Shown here: in pieces, positions 55,957 through 64,000 of the stretch
How the letters are laid out: every line of letters begins with the position of its first letter
How positions within the stretch are numbered: position 1 is the stretch's first letter
Assembly: GCA_963825175.1 (NCBI GenBank)
Contig: CAWGSA010000002.1
Span: 868,001 to 932,000, forward strand
Reading direction: 5' to 3'
Source of the DNA: DATFTF01 sp963825175
GTDB lineage: Bacteria > Acidobacteriota > Thermoanaerobaculia > UBA5066 > Gp7-AA6
Length of the DNA stretch: 64,000 nt
The notes under the pieces: generated by a model
Databases searched by the model: none
The model's input: the letters and a program-made list of their open reading frames with translations, nothing else
Told to the model about the DNA's origin: nothing
Program-made: the position numbers and the translations under genes

Positions 55957-58182
55957 TCAGAAAGCCACTTTGAGGTAGGCCTTCAACCTCTGCTGGTCGA
56001 AGCTCCGATCGAGAAGGCTGTTCCAGCCGCCGAAGCGTCCGGTGAAGCCGGGCGATCCCACCGGGAAGCCCAGGTTCTTGTTGACGTCGGCGGAGGCGTA
56101 CTGGACCACGTAGCCGCCCCCGAAGTCGGGGTGAAGCGTGCCCCAGTTGTACTGGTATTCGAAGCCGCACTCGGAGAGGCCGGCGATGTTGTACTTGAAC
56201 CGCGCCGACGAGCTGGTTCTTCCGATGACTCTCCGGAGGCCATCTCGTGAAGGTTGTAACCCTGCATCGCCGTGTCGCCGTCGAGCAGGTTGGCATGGTA
56301 GTAGTTGTAGGTGAGCGACCCGTAGAGATCGTTGGTCAGCTGATAGCCCGCGCCCAGGTTGGCCATCCAGTAGTTCAGATTGCGGTTGTCGTCCGACAGG
56401 CTGTCGAACGGCTTCCACTGGTAGCCGGTCGCGGTCTGGCCGTTGGCGGGGTTGGTGACCGTGATGACCGGCGGGTTCCCGTAGAGGGCGGAGGTCGAGT
56501 TGCCCGGCGAGTAGTTGTTCTGCGTTGTTGGCGCAAGCGACGTCGCCGCCCGGGCAGTCGCCGACCTGGTACGGAAGGTACCGGGCGTCGTTCATCCGGC
56601 TGTCCTTCTCGTAGATTCCCTTGATCTTGCCGAAGACCTCGATGCCCTTGCCGGCATTGATCGTGTACTTGGCTTTCAAGACGCCGATGTAGGTCTTCTT
56701 GTCCTGGAACGGAGCGAAGGCGCTGCGGTAGCCGTGGTTGACTCCGGTGTCGAGCTCGGCCGTCGGGTAGTCGGTCGTCATGATCGACCGGCTCGGGTCG
56801 TTGAAGGCCTGCCAGTTCGAGTCGTACGTGATGTAGGACATCTCGCCGGAGACCTCCAGCGAGCCCTTGGAATAGGTCGGGACGAGCGTGACTCCCTCCC
56901 AGCCGATGACGGTCTCGGCCAGAGGCTCGTCGAAGTCGGTGAAATCGTTGTCCACATTGATGGTGGCGACCTGCTGCATCGGTCCGTCCCATCCGCCGTA
57001 GCCGATCCGGGTCCGGTTGCCGCCGAAGACGCCGTACGAGGCGTTGGACGGTCCGGGGAAGGCAAAGGCCGCGTCGTGGCCCTCGGTCAGCAGCACGTCG
57101 GACTCGCGCCGTGCGGCGAGGAGCGAGGAGTAGTTGGCGCCGATGCGGAAGCCCTCGAGGTTGAAGGTGAGCCCCATCCCGAACGGATCGTTGAAGTCCA
57201 CGTCGGCCTTGCCCGCCCACCCGGTGTGATGGCCGCCGATGACCGGCGAGTACCCGCACCCCGTCAGGCAGAAGTTGGTCGGCGCGAACGCGGCGTTGGT
57301 GTCGGTGGACGAGTAGAGACCCTGCAGCCGCACGTCGATGGTCGAGGCCGGATGGATGCCGGCCTTCACGCCGTAGACGTTGTTGCGGTAACGGGTCAAC
57401 AGGTTCAGCCCGTTGTCGAAGTTCTTGTCGGCCGGGTCGATCTCCACGTCGTGGATCCAGTTGAAGATGCCGCCGACGTCGAACTGCGGGCTGAAGATGT
57501 ACTTCATCTGCGCGGTGTACGCGGCGTCCTGCGCCACGAACGTGCCGGTGGTGAAGCCGGGTCCCTGATAGATCCGGGCCAGCGAGATCCGCGCGGCGTC
57601 CCACGTCAATTGGCGGTTGGCCGCGGAGCCCTGGAGCAGGATGCCTCCCTGGTTGTCCCGGTCGATGTAGCGGATGCGGCCGACCACGAAAGGATCGAAG
57701 TTGCCCCAGTCCTGCTGCCCGATGACGGCGGTGTCCATCCAGCTATAGCCGGGGGTCAGGGTCAGAGCCACGCCGCGGAGCTTGACGTATTGGTTGGACC
57801 GAGGGTCGTACTCGCCGCAGGCCCCGCCGATGCAGGGCGTCTGCTGGCCGTCGTTCTGGGTGGCCGGGTTGGCTCCGCCGAAGCCCCCGTAGTTGGTCCA
57901 GAAGTTCTGGTTGAAGCGGCTGTGGATGCGCGCGTGGATGGCCAGCTTCTTGGAGAGCTTGCCGTCGACGAGCATCTCGATCTCGGTGCCCTGCCCGTTG
58001 TCGCCGTAGCCCTCGCCCGGCACGGTGGTGAAGTTGTAGAGTGCGCCCTGGTCGCGCTGGTTGCCCCAGAGAAACTTGGTATAAACGGTTCCCCCGATCG
58101 TCACCTGGGCGGCGAGCGGCGCGGCGGCCGCCAGGAGCCCGATCAGCAACGCCGGGATGAGAAATCTTCTTGAGTTTTGCAT
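55957..58182 (-). CDS. Outer-membrane beta-barrel protein of the alpha-glucan operon (frame-broken)
   Basis: About 740 residues with a signal peptide. Many alternating amphipathic strands; aromatic-rich; ends L-K-A-Y-L-K-V-A-F with C-terminal Phe, the outer-membrane insertion signal. V-D-G-K-L-S-K-K-L-A-I-H-A-R-I-H-S-R occurs in the first strands. There is no plug or TonB box, so it looks like a porin-type channel and not a receptor. Frame breaks lie near 56530 and 56232. It sits between the two glucodextranase-module genes and probably passes maltodextrin. Confidence 0.75.
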   Translation of the reverse strand: MQNSRRFLIPALLIGLLAAAAPLAAQVTIGGTVYTKFLWGNQRDQGALYNFTTVPGEGYGDNGQGTEIEMLVDGKLSKKLAIHARIHSRFNQNFWTNYGGFGGANPATQNDGQQTPCIGGACGEYDPRSNQYVKLRGVALTLTPGYSWMDTAVIGQQDWGNFDPFVVGRIRYIDRDNQGGILLQGSAANRQLTWDAARISLARIYQGPGFTTGTFVAQDAAYTAQMKYIFSPQFDVGGIFNWIHDVEIDPADKNFDNGLNLLTRYRNNVYGVKAGIHPASTIDVRLQGLYSSTDTNAAFAPTNFCLTGCGYSPVIGGHHTGWAGKADVDFNDPFGMGLTFNLEGFRIGANYSSLLAARRESDVLLTEGHDAAFAFPGPSNASYGVFGGNRTRIGYGGWDGPMQQVATINVDNDFTDFDEPLAETVIGWEGVTLVPTYSKGSLEVSGEMSYITYDSNWQAFNDPSRSIMTTDYPTAELDTGVNHGYRSAFAPFQDKKTYIGVLKAKYTINAGKGIEVFGKIKGIYEKDSRMNDARYLPYQVGDCPGGDVACANNAEQLLAGQLDLRPLREPAGHHGHQPRQRPDRDRLPVEAVRQPVGRQPQSELLDGQPGRGLSADQRSLRVAHLQLLPCQPARRRHGDAGLQPSRDGLRRVIGRTSSSARFKYNIAGLSECGFEYQYNWGTLHPDFGGGYVVQYASADVNKNLGFPVGSPGFTGRFGGWNSLLDRSFDQQRLKAYLKVAF

Positions 58183-58218
58183 GGGTCTCCTCTCGAACAG
58201 ATGTGAAGGAGCGGCGGT

Positions 58219-59035
58219 CTACTTACGCACCATCTTCAAGGTGGCCATCTTCTTGGACGTTCCGTCGGGGTTGCACTCGTAGGCGAGCATCTGTTTCTGC
58301 TCGTCGATCTCGCTCTTGTCGCCCGTGCCGTGCCCGGCCAGGACGTCCATCACGTGCGGGATCGCACTCGCCGTCGTTGCCGCCGCCGAAGCGGTGCTGG
58401 CCTTCGTACTCGTTGACCTTGCGCGTCAAGAGGTCCTTCTTGTCGGGGAAGCCTTCGTTGGACTGCATCACCACCTGGTAACCCCACTTGGTGGGATCGC
58501 CCGACCCGACGTCCTTCATGTTGACGGTGGCGGAGATGGTCCGGCCCGAGCCGCGGACCTGGTTGGGGATGACGATCATCTTCAGCAGATCCGGCGCCTT
58601 GATCTCGACCTCTCCGCGGACGCGCGCGGACGGCTGCGGCGACAGGATGATGCAGCGGTTCCAGCCGTCGTCCGGTCCGAATTGGACGTTCAAGCCGGGA
58701 AGCCCCTTGGTGGTGCGACCGGCGGCGTCGTCGGTCTGGATGAAGATGAAGACCATCTGGACCGCGAATCCGACCTTCATGCCCCAGGGATCTTCGAGAC
58801 TCGAGTTGACCGTGACGGCCACGTCGGCCCGGTCGCCTTTGACCGCAAACTTGAACTCGGTCAGGTCGAAGGAGCCGGGCTTGTACACCGGGTCGGTCGG
58901 ATAGGTGTAGGTGCCCGGACCCTTGTCGTCGCCCACGGGGTCCTTGAAGGCGACCTCCTGCGCGGAGGCCGCGGCCGCGGCGACGGTGAAGACGATAGCC
59001 GCCAGAAGCGTGAAACGGGGACCGGTTCGGTTCAT
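58219..59035 (-). CDS. Glucodextranase-type (PF09985-like) module protein (frame-broken)
   Basis: About 272 residues. Signal peptide (L-L-A-A-I-V-F-T-V-A-A-A-A-A-S-A-Q), then F-K-D-P-V-G-D-D-K-G-P-G-T-Y-T-Y-P-T-D, L-T-E-F-K-F-A-V and V-F-I-F-I-Q-T-D. This is a stand-alone copy of the C-terminal module of glucodextranase and related amylolytic enzymes. The frame changes near 58360; the tail reads L-A-Y-E-C-N-P-D-G-T-S-K-K. It lies 29 bases after malG. It may bind the sugar or the cell surface. Confidence 0.7.
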
Positions 59036-59064
59036 GGGTTCCTCCCTTCCTTTTGCGTGCACGT

Positions 59065-59949
59065 TTAGCCTTTGACGCTCCCGGCCGTCAGGCCGGAAAC
59101 CAGGTACTTCTGGAGATAGAAGAAGAGGGCGACGACAGGGATCGAGACGATGATGGCGCCGGCGGCAAAGTAGCCCCACTGCTGGGAGAAGCCGCCGACG
59201 AAGAAGCGCAGCCCGACGGGCGCGGTGTACATGTTCTCCTTGTCCATGAGCGTGGCGGCGAGGATGAACTCGTTCCATCCGGTCATGAACGAGAAGAGCG
59301 CGGTCACCGCGATGGCCGGCTTGGCCAGCGGCAGGACGATCCGGAAGAAGATCGTCGCCGCCGACGCGCCGTCGATGAGCGCCGCCTCCTCCAGGTCTTT
59401 GGGGATGGTGTCGAAATATCCCTTGAGCATCCAGACGCAGAACGGGATCGCCGTCGTGGCGTAGACGAGGACGAGGCCCGTCCGCGTGGAGCCCAGCCCC
59501 AGCCACTTGACCAGGATGATGTAGAGCGGGATCAGCGTGAGCACGCCGGGGAACATCTGGGAGACGAGGAATGACATCAGCCCCACGCGGCGGCCGGGGA
59601 ATCGGAACCGCGAGAACGCGTAGCCCGCGGTGCAGGCGAGGAACAGGCCGAGGACCGTCGTGGCCAGCGCCACGATGGCGCTGTTGACGAGCCAGCGCGT
59701 AAAGGGCTGGTCGGTCATGACCGAGACGAAGTTCGAGGCGTTGGGATGGCTCGGCCACGGCAGCACGGCGCGCAGGCGGTCGGCGGTCGTGGGGTTGGCC
59801 GGCAGGTCGACCAACGCCAGGCTCTGTTTGCCGGAGAAAGCGATGGTCAGGACCCACAGGATCGGGTAGAGCGTGATGAGGGTCATCACGAGGAGCGCCG
59901 CGTGCAGGAGCCAGTTGGGAAACTGGTCCTCGCGTTTGGACCGCGCCAT
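59065..59949 (-). CDS. malG: Maltodextrin-type ABC permease MalG
   Basis: 294 residues, six membrane helices. The EAA loop E-E-A-A-L-I-D-G-A-S ... L-P-L-A-K-P contacts the ATPase. A G-Y-F-D-T-I-P-K-D-L lead-in is typical of MalG-type permeases. Its ATG overlaps the malF stop as ATGA. It ends with G-L-T-A-G-S-V-K-G, as many MalG proteins do. Confidence 0.92.
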   Translation of the reverse strand: MARSKREDQFPNWLLHAALLVMTLITLYPILWVLTIAFSGKQSLALVDLPANPTTADRLRAVLPWPSHPNASNFVSVMTDQPFTRWLVNSAIVALATTVLGLFLACTAGYAFSRFRFPGRRVGLMSFLVSQMFPGVLTLIPLYIILVKWLGLGSTRTGLVLVYATTAIPFCVWMLKGYFDTIPKDLEEAALIDGASAATIFFRIVLPLAKPAIAVTALFSFMTGWNEFILAATLMDKENMYTAPVGLRFFVGGFSQQWGYFAAGAIIVSIPVVALFFYLQKYLVSGLTAGSVKG

Positions 59950-61905
59950 CAGATGGCCTCCGTCGCTCGGGTGGCCCGGTTCTGGATCGAGCCGTAGATG
60001 AGGAGGATCAGGAAGATGACGACCGAGTACGCGGCGGCGTAGCCGTAGCGGTATTTCTCGAACGCGAACTTGTAGGCCTGCGTGATCAGGATCTCCGTCG
60101 AGCCCGCAGGCTCGCCCGCGGTGACGAGATAGATGATGTTGAACATGTTGAAGGTCCAGACGACCGAGATGATGATGGCCGGGATGAGCGCGGGTTTGAG
60201 CGACGGCAGCGTGATGGCGCGGAACTGCTGCCAGCGGGTCGCCCCCTCGACCCGCGCCGCCTCGTAGATCTCCGCCGGGATCGACTGCAGCGCGCCGAGC
60301 GAGATGACCATCATGAACGGGAACGAGAGCCATCCGTTGGTAGCGAGCGCCGTCAGGAACGAGGTGAACGGCTTCTCGAACCACGAGACGGGGTGGCCGC
60401 CGAAGATCTGGATGACCTGGTTGATGACCCCGAACTGCTGGTGGAACATCCCGCGCCAGATCAGCGCGGTGATGTAGTTCGGAATGGCCCACGGCAGGAT
60501 CAGCAGGACGCGGTAGACCGGTTTCAGCGCCAGGCCGGGCGTGTTCAGGATCAGCGCCAGCAGGAGCCCCACCGAGACGCCGATCGCCACGTTGGAGACG
60601 GTCCAGATCACGGTGAACGCGAAGCGTCCAGTAGAAGTTGAAGTAGTTGAAGACGAGCGCGCCGTCGGCGGCCCGCCGTGCGACGTGGAAGTCGCCGAGG
60701 ATCCTGGCGTAGTTCGGAGAGGCCGACCCAGATCTCCGATAGGGGCTTCGAGGTCGTGTAGATGGTCTGGTCGGTGAAGGAGATCGCGACGCCGTACAGG
60801 AAGGGGAAGAAGACGAGGACGACCATGCCGATCATGGCCGGCGTGATGTAGGAGTAGGCCTCGCGGTTCTTGCGCAGCGTCGCGCCAAAGCGAGCGGCGC
60901 CGCCGAAGCCGAGGAAGGAGAGAACGCCGACCGCCAGGACTCCCGACTCCCAGGAGAGCCTTGCGGGCCTGCGCGGCCTTCGCTGCGATCTCAGGCGAAG
61001 TTCGGGACTCGTTGATCGCTGTGCCGGAGTCCACCAGGCCGAGCGGGCGCCGGAAGGCGTCGCAGTCCCACGTTTCCGGGTGAACGTCCGCCGGCATGGA
61101 CAGAGCGGAGAGGATCTCGGGGAGCGCCGCGGCCTGGGCACGGACTTCGCTGGCGACGGCGCGTTCCGCGTCGCGCCGGTCGCGCCTCGAGAACCTGCAG
61201 GGAGTGTTGGGAGTAGCGCGCGAGGGCGCCGACCAGGAAGACGGCGGCGAGAGTCGCCAGGAGCCAGGTGCGCTCGCCGGCCACGAGCGCGAGAGGAGAA
61301 CGAAGAGGGCGATCGGGGCGGCGAAGCAGAGAAGCGCGACGGCCCGATTCGGCGGACCCCGGGAGCGAAGTCGCCGGAACCTCCATCTCGACCATTCCGA
61401 CGACCGCGCGCTCTTTCTCGATGGGGCAGGCCAGCGCGAGGCCGCCGGAAGCGGTCCTTGCGATCTCGATCTCGTCGACGCGCGGGCTGCCTTCCGATCG
61501 ATTCGTCTCGACCGCCGCGCGCAGACGCGGCGGCCTGGTCGAAGAGCGGCTTCTCGTCGCGTTCCAGGCGGCGGGGCGCGGCTCCGGTCGCCGCTGTCCT
61601 GCGAGAAGGTCGAGGCCTCGAGCCGGATCCCCTGCGTGGCCACGACGCGGGCCGGAGCGGATCCGGGCAGCCGCGCCTTCCATCCGGCCAGGAGCGCCTG
61701 CAGGCCGTTCTCGCTCGGGATCTCGAACTTCGAGACCGCGTCGGTCAGAGCGCGCAGCCGCACGACCTCGTACGCGCTGGTCCCGGACCTCCCGCGCCTG
61801 CCGGCGCTCGGCGGCGAGCAGCGCGTAGGCCAGGCCGATGGCCAGGGCCGACGCGACCGCCAGGCCGACTCCGAAGCGCGCGCGGCGTGAGAGAGGGTTC
61901 TTCAC
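59949..61905 (-). CDS. malF: Maltodextrin-type ABC permease MalF with N-terminal sensor-like extension (frame-broken)
   Basis: About 650 residues from a GTG overlapping the malE stop, read through several frame changes (near 61760, 61540, 61340, 61170, 60970, 60730 and 60640). The C-terminal ~300 residues form the permease: Y-S-Y-I-T-P-A-M-I-G-M, then the EAA loop Y-E-A-A-R-V-E-G-A-T ... L-P-S-L-K-P. The first ~320 residues are extra: a helix (G-L-A-V-A-S-A-L-A-I-G-L-A), a soluble region with E-N-G-L-Q-A-L-L-A-G-W, I-A-R-T-A-S-G-G-L-A-L-A-C-P-I and V-V-G-M-V-E-M-E-V, then more helices. The soluble part resembles a periplasmic Cache-type sensor, but the breaks make this tentative. Confidence 0.75.
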
Positions 61906-63124
61906 GGATGTTTGCGAAGGCCGGCGATGTCCGCCTCGACCTTCTTCTGAGCGGCGTCCAGCGCCGCCTGCGGCGTCGCCGCCTTCTTGGTGATCGTGTT
62001 CATGGCCGTGGTGGCCGGCGACCAGACCATCGTCATCTCGGCGAGGTTGGGCATCGGGATGGCGACGTCGACCTGCTTGCGGAAGGCCTGGAGGGTCGGC
62101 GTCCGCGGCGACCTGCGGGTCGTTGTAGATCGTTCTTGTTGGACGGCGTCTGGCGGCCTTCGACCGCCAGGATCTTCGCCGCCGGCAGGTCGGTCAGGTA
62201 TTTCGCGAACTCGTAGGCGGCGTCCTTGTTCTTGGACGGCGCGGCGACGAAGACGCCCTCCACCGTCATCCACGGGCGCATCGGCTTGCCGCCGGCCTCG
62301 TCGAGCGTCGGCAGAGGGGCCAGCCCGAAGTCCACGCCCTTGGCGATCTCCCCCAGGAACCACGGTCCGGAAAAGACGATCGCCGCCTTGCCTTCGTTGA
62401 AGAGCGACGTGATCAGCGCCGTGGACGGCTCGGCCGGAAGGATCTTGTCCTTCTCGAACCATCGCATGAGGAGCTCCATCGACTTGCACGTTCTGCGGGT
62501 TGTTCAGGACCGGACGGTTCTGGGCGTCGAACACCCGGCCCCCGAAGCCGTTCATCAGGCAGGCGTGGTAGTAGAAGTCGGCGTACGAGTAGGCCAGGCC
62601 GAAGCGCCCCGCCTTCAGGTTGGTGAGCTTCTTGGCCGTCGCGACGAGCTCGCCCGAGGTCCTGGGCGGCGCCGTCACAAGTTTCTTGTTGTAGATCATC
62701 GTGATGACCTTGTAGTTCAGGGGCAGGCCGTACACCGTGCCCTTGTAGGTCATCGCCTGCAGGGTCGTCGGGATGAAGCGGTCGCGCGTGGGCTTGTCCA
62801 GGAAGAAGTCGATCGGATCGACGGTGTTGCCGGCTTCGATCCACCCGCCCAGCCGGTCCTGCGCGTAGATGAAGATGTCCGGCCCCTTGCCGCGGGGAAC
62901 GGCTGCGGTGATCTTGTCGGCGAAGGCGTCGTAGGGAACGGCCAGGGTCGTGACGCGGTTGCCCTTGGCCGCCGGCGAGGCGTTGTATTGGGCCACGACC
63001 TTCTCGAAGGCTTCCTTCTCTTCGGCCCGATAGGCGTGCCACACGACGATCTCCGCGGCCCCCGCGGCGAGCGCTGGGCCAGCGCGAGGCCGAGGGCGAG
63101 GCAAGCGACGCGGAACGGTTTCAT
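61902..63124 (-). CDS. malE: Maltodextrin-type ABC substrate-binding protein MalE (frame-broken)
   Basis: About 408 residues. Signal peptide (F-R-V-A-C-L-A-L-G-L-A-L-A), then I-V-V-W-H-A-Y-R, K-G-P-D-I-F-I-Y-A-Q-D-R, G-L-P-L-N-Y-K-V and F-S-G-P-W-F-L-G-E-I, standard for group-1 solute-binding proteins. Frame changes lie near 63070, 62480 and 62125. It delivers alpha-gluco-oligosaccharides to MalFG. GGGAGG precedes the ATG. Confidence 0.87.
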
Positions 63125-63144
63125 CGACGTCCTCCCTTTCTCCA

Positions 63145-64000
<856 letters not shown>

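Overview
This is a high-GC bacterial chromosome segment. Reg_prop sensor kinases, PD40/TolB propellers, a VPS10-tail remnant, secreted proteins sharing a C-R-x-x-D-[TS]-R module, a TonB receptor and an outer-membrane barrel all suggest a Gram-negative member of Acidobacteriota or a close relative. That placement is inferred; there is no rRNA or other marker gene here. Many genes at about 3-11 kb and 55-64 kb are broken by single-base frame changes, while about 15-43 kb is almost free of them. This looks more like uneven consensus quality than mass gene decay.

Layout. At 0-2 kb lie a TolB-like propeller protein and a PilZ protein. A mosaic anchored on an intact tRNA-Ala(GGC) at 14.65-14.72 kb (minus strand) runs from 2.2 to 14.7 kb. 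Eight further copies of that tRNA's 3' end lie downstream of it, separated by a 247-bp module (three copies) and a ~150-bp hairpin module (four copies). Between them sit a stress/signalling block (PAS-sigma54 activator, STAS, DUF1269, HdeD, lipase, metallophosphoesterase, Usp-PLD fusion), gene scraps, and a small excisionase followed by a truncated integrase. I read this as successive insertions at the tRNA 3' end.

An arsenic operon follows at 14.8-16.9 kb (arsR, a 16-residue Cys-rich peptide, acr3, thioredoxin-type arsC), then selC, the selenocysteine tRNA, at 17.0 kb. At 17.1-26.6 kb are three secreted proteins sharing one module, with a LuxR-type regulator and a hybrid-propeller histidine kinase. 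At 26.8-30 kb are a TonB-dependent receptor and companions.

At 30-42 kb a stress cluster gathers three Usp proteins, four CBS-pair proteins, a P-type cation ATPase, a GNAT/acyl-CoA synthetase fusion, a small phosphatase-like protein and a TPR metallopeptidase. At 42.2-45.2 kb is an iron-uptake operon (feoB, zinc-ribbon protein, DtxR-FeoA regulator) with overlapping start and stop codons. At 45.4-50.4 kb are miscellaneous enzymes, including two convergent nucleotidyltransferases.

At 50.4-64 kb is an alpha-glucan utilisation locus: a YHS-fused glycogen phosphorylase, a ParB-like protein, a GH13 lipoprotein, two glucodextranase-type module proteins, an outer-membrane barrel and a maltodextrin-type ABC transporter (MalK-E-F-G order). 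Its MalF-like permease has a long N-terminal sensor-like extension. The genes suggest extracellular or periplasmic cutting of alpha-glucan, passage through the outer membrane barrel, ABC import and phosphorolysis.
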